Shown: piece after piece, positions 8,574-18,848 of the stretch
How the letters are laid out: each line of letters starts with the position of its first letter
How positions within the stretch are numbered: the first letter of the stretch is position 1
From: Chloroflexota bacterium
GTDB taxonomy: Bacteria > Chloroflexota > Anaerolineae > DUEN01
Length of the DNA: 39,451 nt
Reading direction: 5' to 3'
Assembly (NCBI GenBank): GCA_013152435.1
Contig: JAADGJ010000034.1
Coordinates: 1 to 39,451, forward strand
Translations under genes and position numbers: made by a program
The notes under the pieces: generated by a model
Database searches by the model: none
The model's input: only the letters and a program-made list of their open reading frames with translations
What the model was told of the DNA's origin: nothing

Positions 8574-10349
8574 TTACCTCGTCTGTTTGGGTCCGTATGT
8601 GATCGAAGGGCCCTCCTTCCGCTCCTCGATCACGCCCCGCAGGGGATCCAGCAGCACCATCTGTCCATCCTTCAGGCGGTCCAGCGCGTCGCCGACCCCG
8701 ATCACGGCTGGCACACCCAGCTCTGTGGCCAGCAGCGCCCCGTGACATTCCAGATTCCCCTCCGCCAGGATCAGGCCTGCAGCCCGGCGCAGCAGCTCGA
8801 TGAAGGTCCGATCCGTGCGGTGGGTGGCGATGATCTCGTTGGGTTCTACCCGGGTATCGGGTGGGAGCGGCGGCTCCAGCCGCCGAATGTGCCCGATCAC
8901 AGAGTGGCTGCCGATCCCCTGACCGCGCGCCAGCACCCGGGCGATCTCCTGCACCTTCATGAGGTCGGTGGTGCCCGGGGCGCTGCCCGCCGATCCGGCC
9001 GTGACCACCACGGTGTCCCCCTCGTTGACGTATCCGTGCTCTCGGGCCGCCCGCACCGCGTCCGCGATCATGGCGTCCGTGCTCCTGGCGCGCATGGAGA
9101 ACAACGGCTCCACGCCCCAGTACAACGTCAGCTGGCGTTGTGCGATGAGGCTGGGAGTGACCGCGACGATAGGGCAGGGCGGGCGGAATCGGGATAGGAG
9201 CCGGGCCGTGTAGCCGCTTGCCGTGGGGGCGATGATGGCTGCGGCCTTCAAGTTGATGGCCGTGTCCACGCTGGCGTGGGCTACCGCCTCGGCGACCACG
9301 CGCGGCCAGCGGGGCGCCCGGTTCACGGGGCGGAGGGCCTGTTCCGCCGCCTCCGCGATGCGGGCCATCGTTCGTACCGCCTCGATGGGGTATTTGCCGA
9401 TGGCCGTCTCGCCGGACAGCATGATGGCGTCCGTGCCGTCCAGGATGGCGTTGGCCACATCGGAAGCCTCCGCCCGCGTGGGGCGTGGGTTACGGATCAT
9501 GGAGTCCAGCATCTGGGTGGCCGTGATGACGGGCACGCCTGCCTGATTGCACTTGGCGATGATCTCCTTTTGGATCATGGGCACGGCCTCGGGCGAGGTC
9601 TCGATGCCCAGATCGCCGCGGGCTATCATGATCCCATCCGCCGCTTCGATGATGGCATCGATGTTCCGCACGGCCTCCGGCTTCTCGATCTTGGCGATCA
9701 CGGGGATAGGGCGCGCCAGGTCGCTGAGAGCGACGATCATTTCCTTCAGGGTGCATACCTCATCGGCCGTGCGCACGAAGGACAGGGCGATCCAGTCCGC
9801 CTGATGGGCTACCGCGAATTTCAGATCTTCCTTGTCCTTCTCCGTGATGGCCGGGATGTCCAGCGGGACGTTGGGCAGGTTCATCCCCTTGTGGGATGTG
9901 AGCACGCCGCCGGTGATCACCTCGCATCTCACCTCATCCGCATCTATCTCACGCACGCGCAGCTCCAGGAGCCCGTCGTCGATGAGGATGCGATCGTCAG
10001 GGTGCACGGATCGCGGCAGCTCGGTGAATTGGACGGGGATGCGGCCGGGCTGTCCTATCTCCGGGGCGGTGGTGAGCACCACCGTGGTGCCCGGCTCCAG
10101 CCGTATGCCCCCGGGGGGCAATTCGCCCACGCGCAGCCGGGGGCCCTGTAGATCGACCAGGATGCCCACCGGGTGGCCGACCTTCTCCGCCGCGGCCCGG
10201 ATACGGTGGATGTCCTCCTCATGGGAGGCCTGATCTCCGTGCGAGAAGTTGAGCCGGGCCACGTCCATGCCCGCTTCGATCAGCCGGACCAGGATCTCCG
10301 GGTCCCGGCTGGCCGGTCCGATGGTGCACACGATCTTCGTTCGCAACAT
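8574..10349 (-). CDS. pyk: Pyruvate kinase with C-terminal PEP-utiliser-like domain
   Basis: Converts phosphoenolpyruvate and ADP to pyruvate and ATP, the last step of glycolysis, in the cytoplasm. I start at the ATG (10349) giving MLRTKIVCTIGPASRD, with GAGGTGG upstream; an in-frame ATG 33 bases earlier lies in a repeat and is not needed. The protein has 591 aa. Visible features are NFSHG (34-38), the substrate loop near LVDLQGPRLRVGE, the signature VIAKIEKPEAVRN with catalytic Lys220, and the metal-binding Glu/Asp in MIARGDLGIE (241-250). About residues 480-575 (ECHGALLATELGVPAVIGVG) match the extra mobile phosphohistidine-like domain known from Bacillus and Geobacillus enzymes, which explains the length. 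Confidence 0.97.
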   Translation of the reverse strand: MLRTKIVCTIGPASRDPEILVRLIEAGMDVARLNFSHGDQASHEEDIHRIRAAAEKVGHPVGILVDLQGPRLRVGELPPGGIRLEPGTTVVLTTAPEIGQPGRIPVQFTELPRSVHPDDRILIDDGLLELRVREIDADEVRCEVITGGVLTSHKGMNLPNVPLDIPAITEKDKEDLKFAVAHQADWIALSFVRTADEVCTLKEMIVALSDLARPIPVIAKIEKPEAVRNIDAIIEAADGIMIARGDLGIETSPEAVPMIQKEIIAKCNQAGVPVITATQMLDSMIRNPRPTRAEASDVANAILDGTDAIMLSGETAIGKYPIEAVRTMARIAEAAEQALRPVNRAPRWPRVVAEAVAHASVDTAINLKAAAIIAPTASGYTARLLSRFRPPCPIVAVTPSLIAQRQLTLYWGVEPLFSMRARSTDAMIADAVRAAREHGYVNEGDTVVVTAGSAGSAPGTTDLMKVQEIARVLARGQGIGSHSVIGHIRRLEPPLPPDTRVEPNEIIATHRTDRTFIELLRRAAGLILAEGNLECHGALLATELGVPAVIGVGDALDRLKDGQMVLLDPLRGVIEERKEGPSITYGPKQTR

Positions 10350-10367
10350 GAGCCACCTCGTTGGACA

Positions 10368-11473
<1,106 letters not shown>

Positions 11474-11512
11474 GGGGCTCTCGTCCTTGCATCCGGATGT
11501 GAATCCATTTCC

Positions 11513-11543
11513 TGTAGGGACGGGTCTCAGACCCGCCCCTACA
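11513..11543. repeat. Palindromic GTAGGG-type dispersed element
   Basis: TGTAGGGACGGGTCT, one base, then AGACCCGCCCCTACA form a 15-bp stem with a single A/C mismatch. It lies immediately after the stop of the DUF4091 gene (11544) and upstream of galT. It shares GTAGGG...CCCTAC ends with the elements at 13789 and 16793. It may act as a weak terminator hairpin, but its dispersed family suggests a small non-autonomous repeat. Confidence 0.65.
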
Positions 11544-13313
11544 TCATCCCGTTTTCAAGGCGGCGATGATCTCAGCACGGGCGGCCGCGTAGTCGGCCGG
11601 GTCCAGCGAGTACAGCGCTTCCGGCGGCGTGTGGTCGACGTCGGCGAAGTCGGCCAGATCTTTGGCGCGCATCACGCGAGCGAAGGCTCGATCCAGCGCT
11701 TCGGCGACCGTCGGATCTTCAGACGCCCGCTCCCGGGCCATTGCGATCAGCTCGAAGTCCTGGATGCCGGCCAGCAACATCTCGGTGCGCAGGGTGCGCA
11801 CCGGCCTGCCGTCGTGTCCGGGGTAGACGAAGAACATATCGCCCGTGCGCCATCGCGGGAAGCGGAAGCCAGGGCGTCTCCACGGATCCGCGGGCCAGCA
11901 GGTGAATGCCCAACGCAGGAACCCGTCCAGCTTTTGCCAGGCGGTGAACCAGCCCTGCACGCGCCCTTCGATGGAAGGGGACGTGACGAAGTTGTTCGGC
12001 CGTTCGGGCACGCAGCAGACGTACCAACAGAATCGGTCGCCGCGCTCCTGGACGATCTTCTGCAACCGCTGGCTGGTCTCGGCCTGCTCGCCCATGCCGT
12101 GCAGCACGGGTACCCAGTCGGCCACGTCGTCCAGGAACTCGTCCATGAACTCCATGTGATAGAAGGGGATCTTGATCTTGGCGCCCGGCAGGACCTCGTG
12201 CAGGAAGTCCACTCGCTGACGGAACAGCGCCACGTCGCTGGGCTCGTCGGCGGTGAAGCGGGTGATCTCCCACCAGCCGCGGGCTTTCAGATGGTCGCCC
12301 AGGGCGCTCAGGTATTGGCGCAGCTCATCCTGATGGCGCAGCCAGGTAATGCGGCCGCTGCCCTCGTCGTAGCAGGCCAGCCGGATGTTGTCCGGGTGAT
12401 CGACCAAGGGGCGGCCGAACTCGTCCCCCCACGCGGCCAGCAGCCCAAGCACCTCGATCTCCTGGTCGATCCCCAGGCGCATGTACGTCTCCACATAGCG
12501 ATCGAGGCGGGAGAAGTCGAAGCGCAGCGTGCCGTCCGGACGGCGATAGATCCCCACGATGTTGTACTCGTGCAGGTTCGAGGGGTAGTCCGTGTCGTGT
12601 CGGCAGTTCTGTCCCGCCCACGGGCTGTCGGAGGCGATGATGGTGATCGCCTTCTGGCCCAGGCGGGCCAGCTCGGTGGCGTAGCGCTCGATCAGCTCCC
12701 AATGCGTCTCGGACCAGAGGGGCACGCGATGGCCGCGGGCGATGCCGGTGGGGTGTTGCCAGAGATCCAGGTGATGGCGAAAGTCTCGTGGCTCGGGCAG
12801 TGCCAGCGGGACGAGGTCCAGCGTCACCTCCGCCCGGCCCACTACCTCCTCATCCTCAAAGTCCTCCGCTCGCAGCAAAGTGATGGGGAGGGTATAGCGG
12901 CCGGCGGGCGCGTCGGCCGGGAGGCGAAAGCTGAGCCAGAGCGCCTGGGACATCCCCGCGAGTACCTCGATGCTCTCCTGGTGTAGGAGTGGATCGGCGA
13001 TCAGGAGCTTCCCGGTGTCCGCCGGGACCAGGCCTACCCAGTGGGTCGTCACCGCGTCCGGCCATGTGCTCCCATCCGGGCCGGTGAGCGGCCCCACGGC
13101 CACGCGCAGACGGGGTGTGGGCGTCCAGTGCAGCAGCGGGGCAGTGCCCCAGGTGGCGAGCACCGTCTCCTCCGGCTGAATCACCAGTTGGCAGGCCACG
13201 GTCTCGTTACGCAGCGCCTGCAGGGAGAAGGTATGGCGATCCCAGCTCAGCGACGTGGGGGCGTCGGAACGGTATTTGTAGGTGTCATACGTGAGCGTAT
13301 AGCGAATTGTCAC
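11544..13313 (-). CDS. DUF4091-domain protein, GH123-like glycoside hydrolase candidate
   Basis: 589 aa. The GTG start at 13313 has AAGGAGG about five bases upstream, which decides the start. No signal peptide is visible. Residues about 1-150 form a beta-rich N-terminal part, followed by a barrel-like region containing FTADEPSD. Asp356-Glu357 there match the adjacent Asp-Glu pair used in substrate-assisted catalysis by GH123 beta-N-acetylgalactosaminidases. The C-terminal segment ([12 protein letters not shown], then [18 protein letters not shown]) is the DUF4091 signature. It is probably a cytoplasmic glycosidase for an amino-sugar or related glycoside. Activity on GalNAc is not shown by the sequence. 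Neighbouring galT fits galactose-type sugar use, but co-transcription is uncertain. Confidence 0.85.
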   Translation of the reverse strand: MTIRYTLTYDTYKYRSDAPTSLSWDRHTFSLQALRNETVACQLVIQPEETVLATWGTAPLLHWTPTPRLRVAVGPLTGPDGSTWPDAVTTHWVGLVPADTGKLLIADPLLHQESIEVLAGMSQALWLSFRLPADAPAGRYTLPITLLRAEDFEDEEVVGRAEVTLDLVPLALPEPRDFRHHLDLWQHPTGIARGHRVPLWSETHWELIERYATELARLGQKAITIIASDSPWAGQNCRHDTDYPSNLHEYNIVGIYRRPDGTLRFDFSRLDRYVETYMRLGIDQEIEVLGLLAAWGDEFGRPLVDHPDNIRLACYDEGSGRITWLRHQDELRQYLSALGDHLKARGWWEITRFTADEPSDVALFRQRVDFLHEVLPGAKIKIPFYHMEFMDEFLDDVADWVPVLHGMGEQAETSQRLQKIVQERGDRFCWYVCCVPERPNNFVTSPSIEGRVQGWFTAWQKLDGFLRWAFTCWPADPWRRPGFRFPRWRTGDMFFVYPGHDGRPVRTLRTEMLLAGIQDFELIAMARERASEDPTVAEALDRAFARVMRAKDLADFADVDHTPPEALYSLDPADYAAARAEIIAALKTG

Positions 13314-13347
13314 AATGCCTCCTTAAAGTTAACCTTCAGCTCCTGCT

Positions 13348-13719
13348 TCATAATGGCACACCTTCCTGCTCGATGGTAGATCGTAGAGAAGGTGGTATTT
13401 CCTCTCCCATGACCAGGCTAACCTCGATTCCCGGGTCGATGTCCAAAAGGAGGGAGACCACGCGATAGTACTCACGCGGATCAAGGCCCCACGCGGCTAG
13501 ATCCACGTCGGAATGCATGTCGAAAGGGCCACCACGGGCTAGGGAGCCGAATAATATCACCTTGGTGGCGCCAAATTCCTCCTTTAACATCTCCGCCGCC
13601 TTGCGGGCGACGACCATGGCCCGCTCACGTCGTTCGGCGAGGGCTCGTTGCCTCTGAGCCCAACGCCGCCGGGCCCCCTCGCGATATTCGGCCCATTTCT
13701 CCGCCGTGATCTCGCTCAT
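13348..13719 (-). CDS. MNT-type nucleotidyltransferase-domain protein
   Basis: 123 aa. The motif ILFGSLARGGPFDMHSDVDL contains the GS and DxD elements of the polymerase-beta nucleotidyltransferase fold; a third acidic residue is probably the Glu in GIEVSLV. The N-terminus (KWAEYREGARRRWAQRQRAL) is a long charged helix. Small proteins of this type often act as MntA-like antitoxins that AMPylate a HEPN toxin, but no HEPN-like reading frame is adjacent: the DUF4091 gene lies downstream and a palindromic repeat and mutS upstream. It is therefore an orphan or has a different role. The ATG at 13719 follows a weak GAGG. Confidence 0.8.
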   Translation of the reverse strand: MSEITAEKWAEYREGARRRWAQRQRALAERRERAMVVARKAAEMLKEEFGATKVILFGSLARGGPFDMHSDVDLAAWGLDPREYYRVVSLLLDIDPGIEVSLVMGEEIPPSLRSTIEQEGVPL

Positions 13720-13788
13720 GATCTCAGGCCCTCACGCGTGCGCTTGAAAATCGGTCAAGACAAGAACGGCACGCTCTCCCATTTTATT

Positions 13789-13816
13789 GTAGGGGCGACG
13801 CATGCGTCGCCCCTAC
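13789..13816. repeat. 28-bp perfect palindrome of the GTAGGGGCG family
   Basis: The left half GTAGGGGCGACGCA is exactly complemented by TGCGTCGCCCCTAC with no loop. It lies between the nucleotidyltransferase gene and the stop of mutS (13820). The layout is the same as the 21568-21597 palindrome (GTAG-GGCGA...CATG...TCGCC-CTAC), with compensating differences between the halves. Confidence 0.8.
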
Positions 13817-13819
13817 TAC

Positions 13820-16612
13820 CTACCCGGTTTGGCTGCGCAGGCGCTGCTGAAGCTCGTTGAGCAGAACCAGCGCCTGCACGGGCGTCAGGTTGGCGATGTC
13901 CGCCTGGTATAGCTCTCGCAATGTGGCCACGATCACCTCGAGCGGGATAGGAGCATCCGGCGGGTGAGGCAACGAATCGATCAGGCTATCCGAGATGGCG
14001 CGAGCCGGTTGATAGGGGGCAGCCACCTCGCCGACCGAGGGTTTTCTCTCCTCTTCTCTCGCGGCATAGATCTCCCGCCCTCGCTCGGCCTCCTCGCCGG
14101 GCTCGTCAGATGTATGCCCCAGCTCTCGCGGCCCCATCGCCCCGTTGCGCTCCATCTCGGCCAGCACCGCCGCGGCCCGCTGGACGACGCGTTCGGGCAG
14201 CCCCGCCAGCTTGGCAACGTGGATCCCGAAGGAGCGCTCCGCGCCGCCAGATACCACCCGCCGCAGGAACACGATCCCATCGCCCTGCTCGGCCACGGCC
14301 ATCGAGTAGTTGCGCACGGCGGGCAGGTGATCGGCCAGCGCCGTCAGCTCGTGGTAATGGGTGGCGAAGAGACAGCGGGCGCCCAGCGTGTTGTGGACGT
14401 CCTCCACCACGGCCCAGGCGAGACTCATGCCATCGTAGGTGGACGTGCCGCGCCCCACCTCGTCCAGGATGATGAGCGAGCGGGGTGTGGCATGCCGCAG
14501 GATGGCCGCCGTCTCGGCCATCTCCACCAGGAACGTCGATCGCCCCTGGGCGATGTCGTCGGTCGCGCCCACGCGGGCGAAGATGCGATCCACGACGCCG
14601 ATGTGGGCACTTTGCGCGGGGACGAAGGACCCGATCTGGGCCATCAGGACGATGAGGGCGGCCTGCCGGATGTAGACCGACTTGCCGCTCATGTTGGGGC
14701 CGGTGAGGATGATCACCCGCTGGTTTTCGTCCAGATGCAGGTCGTTGGGCACGAAACGCTCGCCGTCCGGGAGCAGGTGCTCGACGACCGGATGGCGTCC
14801 CTCGCGAATGTCGATGACCTCCCCGTCATCCACGGTGGGCTTCACGTAATTGCCGCGCGCGGCGGCCTCGGCCAGCGCGGCCAGCACGTCCAGCTCGGCC
14901 AGGATGCGGGCGGAGTGGATCAACCGGGCGGTGTGCGTCGCCACCTCCCCGCGCACCTGGATGAACAGATCATACTCCCGATCCTTGATCCGGTCGCGGG
15001 TCAGCAGGATGTCCGCCTCCCGGGCCTTGAGCGTGGGCGTGACGAAGCGCTCAGCGTGGGTGATGGTCGCCTTGCGCTCGTATTCGGGGGGGACCTCGTT
15101 GGCGCGGCTGCGCGGCACCTCGATGAAGAAGCCGAAGATGTCGTTGTACCGGATACGCAGGGTCTTGATGCCGGTGCGCTCCCGTTCCTGCGCCTCCAGC
15201 TCCGTCAGCCAGGCCTCGGCCTCCTCCGCGTGCTGGCGCAGCGCGTCCAGATCGGAGTCGAAGCCATCGCGGATGAGGCCGCCATCGCGGACCAGGATAG
15301 GCGGCCTGTCCACGATCGCCTTACCGATCAGCTGGGCGACGTCCTGAAGCTCGTCCAGTTGATCCCGGAGGGCACGCAGTCGTGCCGCCTCCGCTCGCTC
15401 CAGGTGGCGGCGAATGGTCGGGATGCGCTCCAGGGCCCGACGCAGCGCCACCAGGTCCCGCGCGTTGGCGGACCCAAAGCCGACGCGCCCGGCCAGGCGC
15501 TCCACATCGTACAGGCCGTCCAGGGCGGCGCGCAGGTCGTGACGCAGCAGGGCGTCGTTCACCAATGCCTCCACCGCGTCCAGTCGCTCCTGGATGCGGT
15601 CTACGTCCAGTAGCGGCTGGGTGATCCACCGGCGCAGCAGCCGGGCGCCCATGGCGGTGAGCGTGTGATCGAGCACGCTGAAAAGGGAGCCGCGCGAGGA
15701 GCCGTCCCGCAGGTTGAGCGTGAGCTCCAGGTTACGGCGGGTGACCGAGTCCAGGGTCATGTGCTCGCCAGGGCGGTAGGTGCGCAGCTCGGCGATGTGA
15801 GCCAGGCCGGTGCCGCCGGAGAGCGCACCGGTGACGGGGATGTCCCCTAGCTGGCTATCGCGCAGGTAGGCGAGGATGGCGCCCGCGGCCGCCTGGGCCA
15901 GCGGCAGGTCATCGCAGCCGTATCCCTCCAGGGAGGCGACGCCAAAGTGGTCGAGCAGGGTCTGACGGCCGGCGATCGGCGTGCATCGCTCGTCGGCCAG
16001 GGGGGAGAGCCGGGCGGGGCCCAGGGCTCGCAGCCGGGCGGTGAACGGTTCGTCGGATGCCAGCGCGGCGGGGAGGACGATCTCGGCCGGCGCCAGGCGG
16101 GCTAGCTCCTCCTGAAGCGCCCCGAAGGCGTCGTCGCCGTCCAGTTGCGTGGTGATGAACTCCCCCGTCGAGAGGTCCAGCGCCGCCAGCCCGTAGCTCT
16201 CTCGCTCGCGAGCATCCCGGATCACCGCGGCCAGGTAGTTGTTGGCCTTCTCCTGTAGCAGCACGTCCTCGACCACGGTGCCGGGCGTGATGACCCGCAC
16301 GACGTCTCGTCGCACCAGCCGTTTGACCCGGCGGGCGTCCTCGAGCTGCTCCACCAGGGCGATCTTGTGGCCGCGCTCGATCAGCCGGGCGATGTATCCG
16401 GTCACCGAGTGGTGGGGCACGCCGCACATGGGCAGGCGGACTTCCTTGGAGAAGGATCGGGAGGTGAGGACCAAATCTAGCTCACGAGCCGCGATCTTAG
16501 CGTCCTCATCGAACATCTCGTAGAAGTCGCCCAGCCGGAACATGACCAAGGCGTCCGGGAAGCGCGCCTTGATCTCCCGGTATTGGCGGAGCATGGGCGT
16601 GACTTTGGCCAT
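13820..16612 (-). CDS. mutS: DNA mismatch repair protein MutS
   Basis: Recognises mismatches and small loops and starts mismatch repair as an ATPase dimer. I start at the ATG (16612) giving MAKVTPMLRQYREIKARF, with AGGTG upstream, rather than a longer frame from 16657; the protein has 930 aa. The mismatch-reading Phe-X-Glu is seen in GDFYEMF (Phe30, Glu32). The Walker A motif GPNMSGKS lies near residues 638-646, and Walker B LIILDEVGRGTSTYDG near 711-725. A C-terminal region after about 800 (charged, then ANLTPVQALVLLNELQQRL) is the usual dimer or tetramer segment. No mutL is in the window. The opposite-strand open frame at 13964-15613 is a shadow of this gene. Confidence 0.97.
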   Translation of the reverse strand: MAKVTPMLRQYREIKARFPDALVMFRLGDFYEMFDEDAKIAARELDLVLTSRSFSKEVRLPMCGVPHHSVTGYIARLIERGHKIALVEQLEDARRVKRLVRRDVVRVITPGTVVEDVLLQEKANNYLAAVIRDARERESYGLAALDLSTGEFITTQLDGDDAFGALQEELARLAPAEIVLPAALASDEPFTARLRALGPARLSPLADERCTPIAGRQTLLDHFGVASLEGYGCDDLPLAQAAAGAILAYLRDSQLGDIPVTGALSGGTGLAHIAELRTYRPGEHMTLDSVTRRNLELTLNLRDGSSRGSLFSVLDHTLTAMGARLLRRWITQPLLDVDRIQERLDAVEALVNDALLRHDLRAALDGLYDVERLAGRVGFGSANARDLVALRRALERIPTIRRHLERAEAARLRALRDQLDELQDVAQLIGKAIVDRPPILVRDGGLIRDGFDSDLDALRQHAEEAEAWLTELEAQERERTGIKTLRIRYNDIFGFFIEVPRSRANEVPPEYERKATITHAERFVTPTLKAREADILLTRDRIKDREYDLFIQVRGEVATHTARLIHSARILAELDVLAALAEAAARGNYVKPTVDDGEVIDIREGRHPVVEHLLPDGERFVPNDLHLDENQRVIILTGPNMSGKSVYIRQAALIVLMAQIGSFVPAQSAHIGVVDRIFARVGATDDIAQGRSTFLVEMAETAAILRHATPRSLIILDEVGRGTSTYDGMSLAWAVVEDVHNTLGARCLFATHYHELTALADHLPAVRNYSMAVAEQGDGIVFLRRVVSGGAERSFGIHVAKLAGLPERVVQRAAAVLAEMERNGAMGPRELGHTSDEPGEEAERGREIYAAREEERKPSVGEVAAPYQPARAISDSLIDSLPHPPDAPIPLEVIVATLRELYQADIANLTPVQALVLLNELQQRLRSQTG

Positions 16613-16929
16613 AGCACCTGCCTGTTTCGCTCGGAGAATGCAAAGGGATGATAACACCGGGCGAGGAGATGGTCAACGTGGGAAAGCAGCCGGCAGCAGG
16701 AAGCCGGTAGCCGGTAGCGATCGAGGGTGAACTCGAATCCCCGGGGCGAGCGTGGGGCGGACATAGGGCTTTTCAGCGTTCTCACAGACCTTCGTAGGGG
16801 CAAGCCCTTGTGGCTGCCTTGGGTGCCCACAAGGGGTACCCCTACGGCTCGGTTGACGTCCTGCCATAGCCTCCTCATGAATAAGGAGGTGCCTCCCGCT
16901 CTCGGTAGTCCACCTACAAAACAGGAGGG
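16613..16929. other. 317-bp intergenic region between divergent mutS and hicB
   Basis: No gene is supported here. It contains a short iterated AGCCGGTAGCCGGTAGC stretch (16697-16719), with a loosely similar stretch at 17405-17440, and an imperfect inverted repeat at 16793-16846. The hicB ribosome-binding site is at its right edge. Promoters for mutS and hicB must lie here, but I see no clear -35/-10 pair. Confidence 0.6.
16793..16846. repeat. Imperfect inverted repeat with GTAGGGGC ends
   Basis: The left arm begins CGTAGGGGCAAGCCCTTGTG, and the right arm reads CCCACAAGGGGTACCCCTACG. Both share the CCCTTGTGG / CCACAAGG core also found in the element at 39190-39240. About 54 bp, with a short loop around TTGGG. 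It belongs to a dispersed hairpin-forming repeat type, probably non-autonomous. Confidence 0.65.
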
Positions 16930-16935
16930 ATGGTG

Positions 16936-17163
16936 ATGATAAAACAGTTTAAGATCATCGTTGAGAAACATCCTGATGGTTATGTCGCTTATCCGCTTGG
17001 ATTGAAGGGGGTCGTTGTGGGCGAGGGGGATACATATGAAGAGGCATTGGCTGATGTGAAATCCGCTATTGCTTTTCACATTGAGACCTTTGGGGCCGAG
17101 GTGCTAGAGAGCGAGTCCTCCGTTTTGGAAGCTTTCGTCGCTGAGACGGAGGTTACCGTGTGA
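16936..17163 (+). CDS. hicB: HicB-like type II antitoxin
   Basis: An AGGAGGG block overlaps a possible first ATG at 16930, so the ATG at 16936 (MIKQFKIIVEKHPDGYVAYP) has the better spacing; 75 aa. The pattern of a partly degraded RNase-H-like fold is visible: IIVEKHPDGYVAYPLGLKG, then GEGDTYEEALADVKSAIAFH, with the family's usual G-T/D-EEA helix. HicB antitoxins neutralise the HicA mRNA interferase and can bind their own promoter. Here the downstream partner, overlapping by up to four bases, is decayed, so this antitoxin is probably a relic or acts on other HicA proteins. No separate DNA-binding domain is seen at the C-terminus. Confidence 0.8.
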   Translation: MIKQFKIIVEKHPDGYVAYPLGLKGVVVGEGDTYEEALADVKSAIAFHIETFGAEVLESESSVLEAFVAETEVTV

Positions 17164-17340
17164 TGGCCAGGTCCCCTGTGGATGCTCCTCTCCGTCAAGT
17201 GGTTAGGGCATTGGAATGTCTAGGGTTTCACGTTGTGAGAGAGGGGAACCATCGACGGATAAAGGGATCCACATTGCGCACGATTTCTAAACCAGGCGGG
17301 GATCTCCCGAGAGGAGTTTTTGAGGGCTTACGAGAAATGA
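17160..17340 (+). pseudogene. hicA: Decayed HicA toxin (internal deletion plus +1 frameshift)
   Basis: It starts at GTG 17160 or ATG 17163, overlapping the hicB stop. The translation runs RQVVRALECLGFHVVREGNH and then RRIKGSTLRTI. Family members normally have about 20 residues (an IxM...NPDGT...LTxPNH stretch) between the first GNH and RRIKGSTLR, so an in-frame deletion joining two NH codons is likely. After TI the frame breaks at AAACCA (17289-17294). Removing one C restores AGISREEFLRAYEK and a stop at 17338-17340, the typical HicA ending. In the observed frame the stop is at 17361-17363, inside the terminator stem-loop. Two independent lesions argue for a true pseudogene. The family comparison is from memory of HicA sequences. 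Confidence 0.72.
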
Positions 17341-17343
17341 GAC

Positions 17344-17380
17344 TCAAAAACCCGGCTTCTTGAAGAAGTCGGGTTTTTGA
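17344..17380. terminator. Strong bidirectional stem-loop terminator
   Basis: TCAAAAACCCG and CGGGTTTTTGA flank an inner CTTCT/AGAAG stem with one mismatch between the stems. Poly-A on one side and poly-T on the other make it usable from both strands. It separates the hicBA remnant (+) from the end of the glycoside-uptake locus (ThuA stop at 17432, -). Confidence 0.85.
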
Positions 17381-17431
17381 TATGTCGCTTTTATCGCCAT
17401 TGGCTGCCTGCTGTCGGCTACCAGCTAACGG

Positions 17432-18076
17432 CTATCGAGTGGCCCAGAGCATGCCGCGCTGCACGATGGTTCGGGCTTCGGGCACGTCGAAGTCGCTGGC
17501 TACATGGCCCAGAGAGCAGTAGAAGACCTTCCCCTGCCCCCAGCGTCGCTTCCACGCCACCGGCATGACGACCCCTTCAATCCACGGCAGGATATCCCCT
17601 CGGAAGGTCGTCGTCGCCAGCACCTCGTTGGAAGGGTCTACATGCATGTAGTACTGCTCGGAATGCATCTGAAAGTCCTGTAGTCCGGCCACGATGGGAT
17701 CATCCGGCCTGGTGATGTTCACCTCGTAGTCGATGACGCCGCCCGGATGGGCGACCCACTGCCCGCCGACCATGAACTGGTAGTCCGGGTTGTTTCGGAA
17801 CGAGTCTCCCGCGCCGCCGTGCCAGCCGGCGAACCCCACCCCGCTAGCGACGGCGTTCAAAAGCCCCTGCTCCTGCTCTCGGGTGATCGTGCCCATCGTC
17901 CAGACCTGCACGATCAGATCCAGCGATTTCATCTTGGCTTCGTCGAGGTACACGTCCAACGTGTCGGCGATCTCCACCTCATACCCCTGGTCTCGCAGCC
18001 AGGGCGCGAAGATGTCCACACATTGCTTGGGCTCGTGCCCCTCCCATCCTCCCCAGACGAACAGGGCTGACTTCAT
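17432..18076 (-). CDS. ThuA-like (trehalose-utilisation) domain protein
   Basis: 214 aa. The start [19 protein letters not shown] (ATG 18076) has GAGGAG eight bases upstream; the longer frame back to 18406 is non-coding. The protein is a single ThuA domain with a class I glutamine-amidotransferase-like fold: [20 protein letters not shown], then [14 protein letters not shown] with the conserved His, [13 protein letters not shown], and the C-terminal [10 protein letters not shown]-like segment ([17 protein letters not shown]). ThuA proteins are linked to disaccharide use, including 3-keto-disaccharide pathways, but their biochemistry is poorly defined. It is last in the minus-strand locus, 41 bases after the phosphatase gene and before a strong terminator, which supports a carbohydrate role. 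Confidence 0.88.
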   Translation of the reverse strand: MKSALFVWGGWEGHEPKQCVDIFAPWLRDQGYEVEIADTLDVYLDEAKMKSLDLIVQVWTMGTITREQEQGLLNAVASGVGFAGWHGGAGDSFRNNPDYQFMVGGQWVAHPGGVIDYEVNITRPDDPIVAGLQDFQMHSEQYYMHVDPSNEVLATTTFRGDILPWIEGVVMPVAWKRRWGQGKVFYCSLGHVASDFDVPEARTIVQRGMLWATR

Positions 18077-18117
18077 CTTCTCGTCTCCTCTGTGGTGCGC
18101 GTCTCGGACGCCTGTCT

Positions 18118-18810
18118 TCACGTGACCAGTTCCGCGGGCAGGTGATCGATCCGGTTGATGTAGCGGATGTCCAGATGCCCGTCCTTCCAAAAGTCGATGC
18201 GGGTGATCGCCGTGTTGTGATGATGGTAGAAAACGTGGCGGCCGGGCAGTTGGTTGAACAGCGCTTTGAGCAACGCGTCGATGAAGCCGCCGTGAGAGAT
18301 CATGACGATACGCTCGTCGTCGGCGGCCCTCGCGTGGAGCGCGTGGGCGACCCGGATTGCCCGCGCCTGGCAGGCCGGCCAATCCTCTCGGCCGCCTTTC
18401 CACCATCCCTCCCCGGTCAGCGCCTCCGGCAGCACGTAGTGGGGAAAGTCCGCCAGGATCTCCTCTCGGGTCATCCCGGGGTATCCCACGATGCCGCCGT
18501 CCTCCCCGTGATCCAGGTAAATGCCACCGCGCTCGTGGATCTCGATCCAGACCTCAGGGGCGAGGCCGAGGGCGTCCCCGATGGGGCGGGCCGTCTGCAA
18601 TGCGCGACGCATGGGACTGCAATACAGCTTCGTGATGGGGAGATTCACGGGCGAACCGGGGTGATCGAGCACGGTTTCCGTGAGATAGCGGGCGAGGAAC
18701 TCTGTTTGTCTGACTCCGACTTCCGTGAGGGGCGGATCACAGCTTCGCTCCCTCAGATCGGCCAACGCGTTGTTGGTCGATTGACCGTGGCGGATGATGT
18801 AAAGCTCCAT
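18118..18810 (-). CDS. Histidine phosphatase (phosphoglycerate mutase-like) family protein
   Basis: 230 aa from ATG 18810 ([14 protein letters not shown]); an in-frame extension to 18861 runs into an intergenic hairpin and is not used. The RHG motif has phospho-accepting His8, and the second catalytic His is in [14 protein letters not shown]. The segment [20 protein letters not shown] supplies the third active-site region. The central part ([20 protein letters not shown]) resembles broad-specificity phosphatases rather than glycolytic mutases. It may dephosphorylate a sugar phosphate released in this locus, but the substrate is not shown. The start has only a weak ribosome-binding site: AGGAG is some 17 bases away. 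Confidence 0.9.
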   Translation of the reverse strand: MELYIIRHGQSTNNALADLRERSCDPPLTEVGVRQTEFLARYLTETVLDHPGSPVNLPITKLYCSPMRRALQTARPIGDALGLAPEVWIEIHERGGIYLDHGEDGGIVGYPGMTREEILADFPHYVLPEALTGEGWWKGGREDWPACQARAIRVAHALHARAADDERIVMISHGGFIDALLKALFNQLPGRHVFYHHHNTAITRIDFWKDGHLDIRYINRIDHLPAELVT

Positions 18811-18848
18811 TGGCTCTCGGTCTGTTCTCCTGCGGGTGTGATTTGTAA

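Noticed and set aside
8574-10349. Pyruvate kinase C-terminal extra domain as a novel fusion
   Set aside because: The same extension is known in Bacillus and Geobacillus pyruvate kinases, so it is a normal variant.
13964-15613. A 549-codon plus-strand frame within mutS
   Set aside because: Antisense shadow of a well-conserved mutS; no recognisable domains and strongly biased composition.
17160-17363. Observed 67-codon frame as a functional HicA
   Set aside because: Its last part is out of frame with the family C-terminus and its middle is missing, so it is called a pseudogene.
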